The notes under the pieces were generated by a model. It did not search any database and was not told where the DNA came from. It saw only the letters and a program-made list of their open reading frames with translations. Positions 1 through 12,100 of a stretch of 64,000 nucleotides of DNA are shown in pieces (positions within the stretch are counted from its first letter, which is position 1; each line of letters begins with the position of its first letter). Made by a program: the position numbers and the translations under genes. This stretch comes from Rotaria sordida (Eukaryota; Rotifera; Eurotatoria; Philodinida; Philodinidae), in NCBI GenBank assembly GCA_905250125.1, contig CAJNOL010000618.1, forward strand, positions 1 to 64,000, in the 5' to 3' direction.

Positions 1-89
1 ATAACGAGTGCTCTTTTCAATAGTATATTTTGTTTTTGATTTCCCTATAGATACTGCATAGTGGTCTAATAAAAATTTTAGAAAGATTT

Positions 90-510
90 GGGTTCCTATT
101 GATATTTGAGTAAGCTATCGATTTCTTTTTCTATAGGTTATAGATTTTCGAAAAAAACTCTTGTATTCGAATTTCGATCTGAAACTTTGTGCAAAGAGAA
201 GACTCAACTAGACTAACTTCCTTAAAAATTTCAAAAGTTTTGAATAAAATCTCTTTGAGATATGAAACTTTCAAAAAATGCACGTTGTATACATTATCCA
301 TGAGTAGGGATCTATACCTTGAAAGTCTCATATTTCGAAGAGATCTTGTTCGAAACTTCTGAATTTTTTTATAGAAATTAGTCTAGTTGACTTCTCTATA
401 TGCGTAAAATTTCAGATCGAAATTCGAACATATGGGTTTTTCGAAAACGTGAGATCTCTTGAAAAAAATTCGATAGCTTAGTTAAATCTCAATAGGAATT
501 TAAATCATTT
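90..510. mobile_element. Foldback (inverted-repeat) element, family A, in ALAS intron
   Basis: Two arms of about 200 bp (about 90-275 and 305-510) are imperfect reverse complements around a short centre near 290. The left arm contains AATTTCGATCTGAAACTTTG and the right arm its reverse complement near 405-430. The same sequence recurs at 20921-22090 and 61115-62800. It lies in the intron after the last visible ALAS exon. No coding capacity is seen, so it is a non-autonomous element. The outermost ends may extend to the left of the window. Confidence 0.75.
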
Positions 511-584
511 TAGATTCAGCAATATGGTCCAGTAGAGTTTAACATATTAGTAAAAAAATTTAGCATAATATCTTAACTCCTAAC

Positions 585-2418
585 CTCAATAGCTGCTAAA
601 GCACTAGCTAAGACTGTTGGTGGCATTGATGTTGTAAAAATAAAGCCTGAACCATAACTTCGAACAAAATCAGTCATTTTAGCACTACCGGCAATATAAC
701 CACCAATACTTCCAAATGCCTTACCTAAAATAAAAATAAATATATAAATATACATTCTATTTAAAAATGTATAAATACTAACCAAGTGTTCCTGATATAA
801 TATCCATTTTATGGAGAACATGATCACGTTCGCCAACTCCCGCTCCATTATGACCATATAATCCAACAGCATGTACTTCATCAATAAATGTTATTGAACC
901 ATATTCATGTGCGACATCAAGCATTGTTTCCAAATCACATATTGAACCTATTTAATAAAATTGAAATATTTTTAACAGAAAAAAAAAACAAAACAAACTT
1001 GCATACCATCCATTGAGTGAACTGTTTCAAAAGCAACAATTTTTGGTATATGACGTGGGATTTTTTTTAGTAATTCTTCCAAATGATTTACATCATTATG
1101 TCGAAATACATGTTTAGGTACTTGACTATTTCGAATACCTTGTATCATTGATGCATGATTACCACTATCCGATAAAATATGGCACTGAGGTAATGATTTA
1201 GCTAACGTAAACAATGCTGTATCATTTGCAACGTAACATGATGTGAATAAAAGTGCAGATTCCTTTTGATGAAGACGTGCTAATTGTTCTTCAAGTTTTT
1301 CATGTAATGGACTTGTACCTGATATATTACGTGTACCACCTGAACCAGATCCATGTGCTGTTACTGCATCACTAATAAGAATATTTAAAAAAATGAATGA
1401 ATCTTATTTGAAACAAAAAATAATTTTTATTTGAATTAAAAACAAAAACAAATCCTTTAAAATCATGTAAATGAGATTGGGAATTCATGAGTCAAGCTGG
1501 GAACTCTAAATAAACCTTCAATGATGAATAGTCTTTTTTGTTTTCGTACTATTAGGTTTTCTCAATACATAAAAAAACCAGGTCGGCATAAATTGAAGCA
1601 ATAAAATCTTTATTTAATTACTTACATGACTGCCTTTCTTAATTTTGGATGTTGACCTAAACCAAGATAATCATTGCTACACCAAACAGTTATTGTACGT
1701 GATTCTAAATCATCGTGTAAGTGTTTTTTTTCTTCAGCTTGAGGAAAACAACCACTTTTACGTTGTACACGTTTGAAAACTCGATAAGAATTATCAAGTC
1801 TTTTTGCTTCAATTTTTGCATCAAAAAAAGCATCGTATTCAAATGGATTTGCATTATCTATCTTTGGTAATGTTATTGGACGTGCAATTTTGTCAGCATT
1901 TAATTTCCGATTAACTTCAATTGTATCTTGATCTATATTAACACGTCGAAATGCAATTGGTGTTGCTTTTAAAAATGGACATAAAAGATCTTCACATTCA
2001 GCCGAAATAATAACTTTAAATAAAAACAAAAAAAAAACAAGAAATTTTAATTTGTTTTTTTTTTGTTCGTCTTACTTTCACCATATGGAGTTGGTATTTT
2101 TGTATTCATTAATGTGTTAACATTTGATATGGTTGGTTTAACTTTTGATGATAAATATTGATGATTTTTTTGTTCGAGCATTTTTTCATGAACAGCCTTT
2201 ATTTCATTTAAACTAAGTGGACGAGACATTGATGATGAAACATTTGTTGATGATAAATTACTAGCGTTATGAATATTTGATGTTGATATTTTTCGAGTAA
2301 AATTACTGAATATTGGACATGATTCAACACCAGTACTAAGAATATGTGGAGCTGAAGCTCGAACTTGTTGGAAAGTTAATTGAGATAAAAATGGACATTT
2401 AAGAATGGGCATTGCCAT
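585..2418 (-). CDS. ALAS: 5-aminolevulinate synthase, mitochondrial (3' end outside window)
   Basis: Condenses glycine and succinyl-CoA to 5-aminolevulinate, the first step of heme synthesis in the mitochondrial matrix, using PLP. Five exons are visible on the minus strand: 2418-2076, 2013-1626, 1371-1007, 947-783 and 724-585; phases agree throughout and give 467 residues. Family blocks seen: [57 protein letters not shown] and the PLP-lysine block [17 protein letters not shown] (Lys about 422). The N-terminus has three Cys-Pro motifs (KCPFL near residue 8, SCPIF near 34, LCPFL near 125), the heme-regulatory motifs of animal ALAS. The start is the only Met upstream of KCPFL in frame. The last visible exon ends AAIE followed by GTTAGG; the remaining C-terminal part of the aminotransferase fold must lie left of position 1, beyond an intron that holds a foldback element. 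Identity is very secure; ALAS1 versus ALAS2 cannot be assigned. Confidence 0.95.
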
Positions 2419-4396
2419 GTTTTGTTTGATTTGTTTTTTCGTATATTATACGATTCAAATGAAGCGAATTGTTATGCTTATAAGCAAACGTTAATCTATA
2501 AAATATTAATAAAAAGAATGTGTATGCACTTCCTATGAGAACAAATTCCAGATGAAAGGGGTTTTTATCAGAAGTCAGACATGTTTTTTCTTTTTCTATA
2601 GAAGAATATTTTTCGTTTTGTAGTATAGCCTAAGGAAGAGATTTTCAAGGTAATAATGTACAAAAATGGATCTTAGTTAAGAAGAAAAAACAATCTTAGT
2701 AAAAAAAATCTTAAAAAAGCTTCTAAAACACAAGAAGAGTAATACTGATCCTATTGCAAGGTGTCTAGAATAGACAATGACAAAAAAAACAGAATAATGG
2801 TGGATCAAAATGACTAAACTTAGCTGAATCATTCATGTGAAGCAACGTATTTTTGGGCTTTGCATATGTTGTCACCGCATCAATATGTAGGTTTTCTTTT
2901 CTAATAACCCTTACCCGTATTCGTTTTCTAGTTTGTATCAAGTGTGTTACATGTATATGTACTGTTTCCAAGACTGAATTAGAAGAAAAAAAGAAAAAAA
3001 GATGTGTCTGTTTATATATGCGTAAATCATATTTCTAAAGGAGCTTACAAGGGAAATGAGAATGAAGTAACTTGTCAACATGCAACTGATTAGGAATATT
3101 TCTGATTTCATAAAAACAATGTCATACTGTTCCTCCTTTATCTCTTCTAGATAACAAAAAAAAACGACATAAACCGACAATACAGATTGTCTTCAAGAAG
3201 GTTATTTATATATATATTCCAGGGAAAAAAAACAACAGAAACCGACAATACAGATTGTTGTCAAGAAGGTTACATATATGGGAATGCCCAATATGATTGG
3301 ATAGCCCAATTCCTTTTTTGTATCATACTGCTTCTATAATATATCAGAAAGCTATGATTTTTTTTTATCAGTAATAGCACTCATGCAGTACAAATGAACT
3401 GTTATTGTTTGGGTGATATATCTTATATGAAACTGAAATAATCAAATGCTTTCGTAAAATATTTCAAATAGCAAGAAAGATTTGTAGTGAATAAATAAAT
3501 TTGATAAAAATAATTTAAGCAAAAGATTTTTACAAAGACGTTTGATTATTCTGGTTTCGTATAAGATATATAACCAAAATAATAACAGCTCATTAATACT
3601 ATATGAGCACTATTACTGATAAAAACAAAAATTATATTTTTCTGATATATTATACAAGTAGTGTGACACAAAAACGAATTAGGGCATCCGACCAGACTGT
3701 GTATTTCCATATATATATTCCAGGTTCTGCATGTGTAAAACCAAGGTTGTCACATAAGATTATTTATAGAACAAACCAGAAGAAAGAAAAAGAAAAGAAA
3801 ACCGACATGATAGGAATTTCAACAAATATTTCATATGCAAAGAAAAGGTCAAAGTCGTTTTCTGTGAATTGCAAGTAAATATAGATGGGAAATAATGCAC
3901 AAACGTGACGTACTCATATACGCAATATATATTCTTAAAATTTTGTTGCGTACAAAAAGAAAAAAAAACGAACTAAGAAAATATTCATTTGAATATTCAT
4001 ATTTCTTCTATAGTAATATATAATAATCAAAATAAACTTTGTTTTCTTCAATGAAAAACAATAAATAAATAGTCAAATCATCAAAACAGATTAATTTAAC
4101 TAACGAAGTATGATTGTTACAAAATGAATATAGATTTAAAAAAGTCACTATTGGTGAATAAAAATGATCCTACACGAAGAGAGAAAAATACCATAAAATG
4201 ATAATAAGACATTGCTAAAATAAACATTGAGTTAGATGTCGTTCGTTGCTGGTTGATAAACTACCAATGTTATGAGAGCTAACATGACCGGTTAATATTC
4301 TTTACTAAATAAACGGAGGACGTATGAGCCGATATTTATTTTAACTTGTGCCTTTTTATCCACGCATCATAAAACTAAAAAAAAAGAAAAAGAACA
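2419..4396. other. Intergenic region between divergent ALAS and twinfilin
   Basis: AT-rich, no supportable gene. It should carry both 5' regions, because ALAS reads left and twinfilin reads right. It contains one local direct repeat (listed separately) and many poly-A/T runs. The short open frames here have no family resemblance and no splice logic. Confidence 0.7.
3173..3279. repeat. Local direct repeat, two units 68 bp apart
   Basis: The unit ACCGACAATACAGATTGT, followed by a stretch containing TCAAGAAGGTTA, occurs at 3173-3213 and again at 3241-3279 with few differences. The core ACCGACAAT also forms both halves of the palindrome at 6557-6576 in the twinfilin intron. Confidence 0.8.
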
Positions 4397-7390
4397 ATGT
4401 CTCATCAATCAGGAATTACGGGTTAATTGAACATAAAATCACTGATTTTTTTTTCTAATATAAAACTTGTATTTTTATTTAGCAACTGAATCATTACGAG
4501 AAAAATTTGCTGAAATGAAAGATGGACATATTAGAGTTGTTGTTGTTGTTATTGAAAATGGTTTGAATAATTTTATATATATATGTATATTTTTCTAAAG
4601 ATATTTTTCTCATATAGAAAGTCTGGTAGAAAAAGCAGAACATAATGCTGAACGAACATTTAATGAAGGTTTAAAAAAAAATAGCTATCTTTTTTTTTCT
4701 ATTTATTTATTTCAATAATTTTTCGTAGATTTTGATAAAATGATTCCACCATTAATTCACAAAACTCAACCTGCTTATTATTTTGTTCGTCTTGATACAA
4801 TTAGTGAAATAAGTGGACATAATTGGTTATTAATTGTTTATATTCCAGAGGATGCTAAAGTATATTTTATTCAAAAAATTATTAAAATAATTAACATTTT
4901 TTTCTAAATTTAGGTTCGTGAACGAATGTTATATGCATCAACAGTAGCTACACTTAAACGAGAATTTGGTTTAACATATATTACTCAAGAAATTCGAGCA
5001 TCATCAATGGTAAATATTTAAAAAAAAAACAAAATGAATTTTTTGTTTTGATTATTTTTGTTTTATCAGAATGAAATGACAATTCATTCATTTCATCAAC
5101 ATATTCGTAGTCAAGCAGCACCACCACCAAGAACAATGCGTGAAGAAGAAATGCTTGAAATACAACAACGAGAAGTTAGTTTTATAATAATTAGTAAATG
5201 TATATGAAAAAGCTTTTTTTTCATTTTAGGTTTCGGCTGATATTAGTATTGATTCTCGACATCAAACTTTACAAGGATTAACATTTCCTTTTGATGAAAA
5301 TGTTGTTGAAGCTTTGCATTTATTTAAAAAACAAAATGTTGATTATGTACAATTGGTAAGGAAAAAAAAGATTCGAAATGAATTTATGAAAGAGTATAGT
5401 AAGATATAATTCTACTTGATTTCATGTCTTTTTTTTCAGGGAAAAAACAAATTGTAGAATTATAAGTTTCAAAAGTCATACAGAATTCGAATATTTTAAA
5501 AGTAAAATTAGCTTTGATTTATAAAATTCTGCCTATCGATAATAATGAACTTAGAATTAATACAAAAAACAAAAAAAATTTGAAATTTTCTTCTATCAAT
5601 GTATATATTAGCATCTAAAGTGGGACTGCGCGGCAACAGTCAATTTCTATAGAGTACGTGGACATGACTTATTTTCTGTCAAAACTACTTTTTTTTTCAT
5701 AGAAGTACTAATTTCCAATACTCAATAGAAAGATTGATGAAAAACAAAATTAAAATTCTTAAAAGAAGATTTTCCCTGTAAAATGTATGGGGAGTCTTTA
5801 CCTACAATCCGGATCTAAAAATTTTGAAACCAACGAGCTCTACTTTGACCCTAAACTTTTGTGGGAAAAATTTTTATTTTCAGAATTAACAAAACACATT
5901 ATTCGATGCAGCTTATAGTGTTGATTCCAAATATGACCTTATTTTTTTTTCTAAAAATGTTTCTGAGACAAAAGAATGCGGAAAACTTTTAAACACCGAA
6001 ATTTTTTTTTAGAAAATCTGTATCTCAGCCTAGAAGCATTCATGCATCTTTATACTAACTGAGTAGACGTGTTAGACAAAGAAAAAACATTCTGTGAAAG
6101 TTTCATTGAGTTTGGAGTTGTGTTAAACTGTGCGTATCGACTACAATGAATATGATTTTTTTAGAAAAACTCTTACTGTAGATCGATGTTGTATTCGGAT
6201 GCTTATTAATGAACTAGATAGAGAGAGCAGTGACATCTCAATTTAATACAATCATCAATGGATAAATTAAGTTGAAATTCTTGAAGTTATGGACAGTTTT
6301 CTATTGAAGAAGTTCTTGTGTATAAAACTGTTCATAACTTCAAGGATTTAAACTTAATTTATCAATTGATAAGTATATTAATTGACATAATCTATAAACT
6401 AGATCGAATTTTAATATCAGTTTCTCCTTCAATTCAAGTTTAGACGTAATCTCAGTTTGGATGCTAACATATATATCGAGATATTCTAAACTAACATAAT
6501 TGGGTTTTTCATTCCATGTCGCACATTTGTTCGCACTACCGCTGGTACTTATAAGAACCGACAATAGATTGTCGGTCAAAGAATAACTCTCGGAATAATA
6601 CCGCGGTTAGATCGATAGCCGATCATTTAAGTATCAAACTGCCGACAGCTTTTGTCTGATCCGAATCACATGGGACGCTACATATATTAATGAAATTCTA
6701 AAGAATTCTATTGAAAAAAATGATTTGTTGAATTAGTGAATAATAATAAATTTGAACGCTTATGTAGAATAATGAAGTTTACTAACATTATATTTTTATA
6801 TTGAATCATTAAGATATTTTATTATATTTTCTTTTAGGAAATTGATCATGAACAAGAACGTATACTTTTAGCTCATTCAGAATCACATGCAACTCCTGAA
6901 AATATTCAAAAATGTTTACCAAACAATGCCGGACGATATCATATATATAGATTTAAACATGATTTTCGTGATGAAACATTAAGTTCTCTATGTATGTTAT
7001 GATAAATATTTATCGATTCAAAATATAATATTATCTTTTAATTTTAGTCTTTCTTTATTCTGTACCTGGTCATGGTTCAAAAATAAAACAGCGTATGCTT
7101 TATGCTAGTTGTAAAGAAAGTGTTATTGATACGATTGAAAAAAAATTTGGTATTTCTTTTGATCGAAAAGTATGCATCGTTTATTATATAGTCTTCATAA
7201 ATTTTTTTAAATATTTTTATTGAAGTTGGAACTTTGTGATATAAGTGATTTAACACATGATTATCTTTTTCAACAACTTCATCCAGAATCAATAGCAAGT
7301 ACAGGTAAAACAGCATTTGCAAAACCAAAAGCTCCATCATCACGTGGTCCACGTCGTCTAGTCAAATCAAATGAAAATCCGGATGAATAA
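4397..7390 (+). CDS. TWF: Twinfilin (two ADF-H domain actin monomer-binding protein)
   Basis: Twinfilin sequesters ADP-actin monomers and caps filament barbed ends in the cytoplasm. Ten exons: 4397-4421, 4483-4560, 4618-4668, 4729-4859, 4914-5009, 5070-5174, 5230-5355, 6838-6991, 7048-7169, 7226-7390; they sum to 1053 nt, 350 aa, the length usual for vertebrate twinfilins. The start MSHQSGIT matches the family start MSHQTGI. The first ADF-H domain contains YYFVRLDT and VRERMLYASTVATLKREFG; the linker into the second has DSRHQTLQGLTFPF; the second has GRYHIYRFKHDF and KQRMLYASCKESV. The C-terminus has FAKPKAP and RGPRRLVK, the conserved tail motif. All introns are under 70 bp except intron 7 (1482 bp), which holds a short hairpin element. 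Confidence 0.96.
6256..6368. repeat. Near-perfect inverted repeat (hairpin) in twinfilin intron 7
   Basis: A left arm at 6256-6300 and a right arm at 6324-6368 are reverse complements over about 45 bp with only a few mismatches, separated by 23 bp. The arms include CTTGAAGTTATGGACAGTTTT and the complementary AAAACTGTTCATAACTTCAAG. It looks like a small MITE or foldback remnant and would form a strong hairpin in the intron RNA. Confidence 0.85.
6557..6576. repeat. Palindrome ACCGACAAT-AG-ATTGTCGGT
   Basis: Nine-base arms are perfectly complementary around a 2-base centre. The arm core is shared with the direct repeat at 3173-3279. Function unknown; it could be an element terminus. Confidence 0.6.
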
Positions 7391-8839
7391 AAAATATCAA
7401 AGTTTTCTTATTCTGCTTTGCTTTTTTATGATTAGATTCAATTTTCTTTTTTTTTTCTTGATTTTGTGACATACTTCATCCAATTGCTCTTTTTTTTATA
7501 ACCTATTGGCTAATTGATAAATGACTTTTTTCTTTCGACTATTCACTGCGTTATTGTTATCAAATATCAAAAAAAAAATGTAATAATACTTAATCGTTTT
7601 GTTAATCAATATATGACTAATACAATAAAAAATAATGAGTCGAATCAACTATTAAATAATTTAAGATGAAATTGTATTACGTCGGTAAATTTTGATTATT
7701 AGTAATCAAAAATACACGATATGAATCATTATTATTTACTCAGGTACCGTATGGAATCATCGGCAATTGACTCGTTCCTCTTTTTCTTTTCTTTTGATAA
7801 TTATTCACAATAATAAAAAATAATTTTACTTCTTTCTTTTTTTATTAGAAAACATTGATTAAGTAACTTCATCTTTATCGTAAACAGTCTAATAAGCTGA
7901 TTGAATATTCAATCATTTATGTGCATTAAGACCCATCTGTAATCAATATCTGATGAAAGAACAAAAAAGAAATGATTGTGCATTTATCATCTTATAGCAG
8001 ATCCTAATATTCTCATATACAATAACAACATGAATATTTTCGACAATTATTACAAATCTTTTTTTTAAAAGATCATCATGGTCTGACAAAGAAAATACAT
8101 AACGAGGTCATAAAAATGCTGAGCTATAACAATATATTTTTTTTGTTATTGACTCTTCCAAAGTCATTGTGATTGTTATTGAGATACAATTTGTCTGGTA
8201 TCTTTTTTTTTGACGAAATGTACTTATTATGAGACAAGATGTACAATAACAATTAAAAAAAGAAAAACATCTTGACTACCGTATTTCGGATTTTTTTTTT
8301 CTCCTTTTTCTTTTTTATTTGGCTGTATCTTCGTTCTTGCTTACTATGTGCACACAAATGTTTATTACATGGTAAGATGAAAGGGAGAGATAGTTACAAA
8401 TACGCGTACTTGTTCTTGTTCTATATGTATAAAGTAATACTAAGACATAGCACGTTTTCAATGTGATTCGGTTTGATGATGCTACCTTTCACATTTATCC
8501 GTTTGACAGCATTCATCATCGTTTGTTTGCTTCTTGTTTCTTTTTTTTGTGAGTAATATGTGTGTAAAAATATAACATGAATAATAGAAATTACAATTTT
8601 TTTTTTCTTTTGCTTTCTTTCGTCTTTTTTTTTTTTCTTTTTAATGGAATGAGAGTGCGTCGGCAGAGAAGTGTGTTTATTGATGAGAAGGAGTATATTA
8701 ACAAAAAAAAAAAAAAAAAAGAAAAATAGTACTCGAAAGAGAAGAAAGTTCACCGAATTAGTGTATGATCATTCATTCCTGGTTCTTTTTTATTCTAGCC
8801 ACAGTCAGAGCATATACACAAACGACTGGCTTATGAACA
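7391..8839. other. Intergenic region, twinfilin 3' side and NUAK 5' side
   Basis: AT-rich sequence with long poly-T and poly-A runs (for example 8618-8641 and 8702-8719). No gene could be supported. The part nearest 8840 should be the promoter or 5' leader for the most distal NUAK first exon. Confidence 0.6.
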
Positions 8840-9171
8840 ATGTTGTTTCGATTGTCACAACCGTATGATATACCAAAATCGACTATTGACTCGCAGTATA
8901 ATACAACAACAACAGATTATTTGTCATCGTCATATACGAAATTAGGACAATCAACACCTGAATCGGATTTTTATGGTGGTCATCATAGTGATTCACCTAC
9001 GAAGCCAAGATCTCGTCAACATCAATTACCTCGACAACGTAATAATTATTTAACTGACTCACCTTCAGATACTTCAAATACTCAATATTCTCGACCGCGA
9101 CGACAACAACAACAGCAATCAATATATCCAACAAATAGTCCACAACGACCAATAGTAAATTTTCTTTTACC
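8840..9171 (+). other. NUAK: NUAK alternative first exon A
   Basis: Opens with ATG ([10 protein letters not shown]) and runs 332 nt to a good donor, CC followed by GTAAGT. It leaves phase 2, matching the acceptor at 12530 (G CTA AAA). The peptide is Ser/Thr/Gln/Arg-rich with a polyglutamine tract and no known domain. It is the longest of three candidate first exons and lies 3.4 kb from the kinase exons. Confidence 0.65.
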
Positions 9172-12100
9172 GTAAGTTAATCTCTTCTTGTAGGCTAAAT
9201 TGTTTCTCAAGAGATTAAAGAGAATGCTGATAAATAGATTCCTTACAAATCGGATGTTTCTATTTTGCTATATTTACTTTAATGTAGAACTCTAACTGCG
9301 CACAACCGGAAAAAAACATCGTCTTTTTCTTTTGTATATACAAGAATATACAGATATACATCTAAGAGAATAGAGGAAAAGAAAATCATCAATGCATCTA
9401 CTGACATATCCAAATGGGGTATTGACGTTACAGACTTATCATGAAAGTAATCGAACAACTGTTCTTAGCAAAGACAGAAAAGGACCTTGTTTTAAAGAAA
9501 ATCATTTCTGAAAAAAAATCCTTTTTGGACATTATTAATATTAAATATAATATCGAAAAAATGCGAATAATAATACATAATCTTATATAAATGACATTAA
9601 TTTTTTTGCATAAATGACTCGAATAATTCTAGACCTTGTTCTTATAGTTATCCTAACCATAAAAACAAGGACAAATGTACAATAAAAAGAAAAGAACTCA
9701 ACGTTACAGTTGACTTAGAAAATATCTAGAAAAGTGATATCAGTCTCATTCTTCTTTTTGTCATAAGATTTCATTGGACATGCTCTCGTGAATGTATGGT
9801 GATAATTCGTACTCTTCCTACGATTAATTGCCATTTGTACATGTATTTTCTTTTTTTCTCCTCAGTCTTTCTTTACGTCTTACTTCTTTTGCAGAATTAC
9901 ACCCACTAATATAGGTCTAGTCCTTCTTTCTATTCTGTCTATCTTTGTCTCTTGTCGCTTGTTCGTATTTTACCAAAAAGGCTGATAAGGTCATTGTTAG
10001 TAGCAAGCCAAATGCAATATATCTATCTCTTTACATCTATCTTACAGCATAACAGCAATCAATTGTTTTCTTCTTTCTTTTTTCACAACAAATAAACGAT
10101 ATATATAGTCAAACAATTATCAAATTTTATCATTCATGACTTCGATTAGGTATGAACATGATATATATATCATCTATAGACAATAGGTAACGAAATACTA
10201 CACAATAATAGTAAAGTAAAAGTGAAATATAATCGATTCCGCCCGCATATTTGATCTATTTGAACGAATATATGACATACGTATAGAAAGAGAAAAAGTA
10301 AACTGAACAAATTGTTCTCTCTTTCTTTTTTTTTGCCGAAGAGTCAACCGAAGTAATGATGAAATCTTTCGTTGTCATTTCGGTTGCGTTCGTCTTACGC
10401 AAGTGTTACAAGCAAACTGAATGTTATGAGCTTTTCACCTATGATGATCGATCTTCGTAGTTATTCTCCTTTTCGTTTGCTTCTGTTCGCTTGCAATACT
10501 CTTTTCTTTTTGCTTTCGAATCAATCATGAAAAGTATCTTTTTTATATGTCAATGGGTCTAATGCAGACTCTTCTCTTATTTCTTTTTCTCATACATATA
10601 TTTCTTCATGTTATGTACACTTCATTGTGTCGTTATAGTAAGCTCGAAAAAAAAAACAGGACGTCCGTCATGTTCGTTAACGTTTTTTTCCTGTGCGCTG
10701 CTTGCTAATTCTCCCATCGATATATCCACGTTATTACTCAAGATAAAAAAATTTCGAATTTACTTTTTTCTTTCATATATTTGCTAAAAATCAAGGTGAC
10801 AAAATATATTTGATGATAATGATGACTATTTGCTACTTGATTTATTTTTTTCTTGATAGACAGATAACGATCTATAAGCGTATATTTTTCTATATAAATA
10901 TGTCATTTTTTCGATTCAATTCGATCATTTTCCTCAAAAATCGAAATTAATGGCATCTGGTCGAATTTCGTTTCAAAATAAATATCGAGCTGCAGCAGCA
11001 GAACGTTATAAACGACGTTATTATGATGCACAACGATCACATTCTAATGATGATCTATTAGCCGAGTAAGAAACAAAATAAAATAAACGGTATTTTTTTT
11101 TATTAGCAGATATGAATCTTATTATTTTTGTAAAATATACTTGTGAAAATATAAGGCATTTTTATTTGTAATTTTATTACGTGACAAATGAAAGAGAAAA
11201 ATGATATTATATCTTTTGATTAACTTGTCTGCCTTTTTATTTCCAAATCTTACCTTGATTCATAATATGTTCTTCGTTCTGTCCAAAATGAAAAAATTCG
11301 GGGAAAAAAAACCGATGAACATAAACGATAACACATAATTGAAAAGAAAATTATTGCTATTCACACAGTATGTTTATTTTTATTGATTTTTAAGTGTACA
11401 TAAAAATATATTATTGATATATCCATGTAATGCTTTCAATAGAAAGAACTATGTATATTTAAATAATTGGAGATTAATATTAGGAAAATAACGTTAATAT
11501 TTATCTAAATTAGTTACACTTCAGCGGTTCTTTTTTTTTATGTGGATGAAAAATAAGACAAGACATTCTTTACTTTTTCTTTCTCCTTCACATTTTTGCT
11601 TGCGGTTTTACTTTGAGGCCAGTAAAAAAAAGAGAATGCGTTGTCACGTCGCTGGTGTGCTGCTTCATCAAGTATCCTTTCGTATGTTTGCTCGCTTTCG
11701 TATTTGTTGAGGAGAGTACATACATGAGAAAAGATGTTTGAAGAGAAGAAATATAGAAAAAAAAATCGAGAGAATGAAAGAAAGAAAAAAAAGAAGACGA
11801 ATGAAATACGATTTTCTGTTGTTGAAATAAAAAAGCATTATCTGGACAGTTCATTTCTTCTCTTCTTTTTTTTTGCTTGCATCGTCGTATTTATTCTTTC
11901 GTACATTATACTTCGTTGATGTCTACGATTATTTCAAAGATACTTCGCACTGATTACATAGACATTGACAATGACGATAAAAGCAAAAATTGTTCACGCC
12001 TATGTTCTTATTGAATAACTTTTTTCATCTTTTCAAACTTACTATCTTCCTTTACTCTTTCTTTACATTTCATACGAAAGAACATATCTAATACATCACA

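Noticed and set aside
11640..11660. TGTCACGTCGCTGG, similar to the 14-mer of the nested element
   Set aside because: It differs at the end (GCTGG instead of GCTAAC) and has no element ends around it, so it is treated as a partial chance match.
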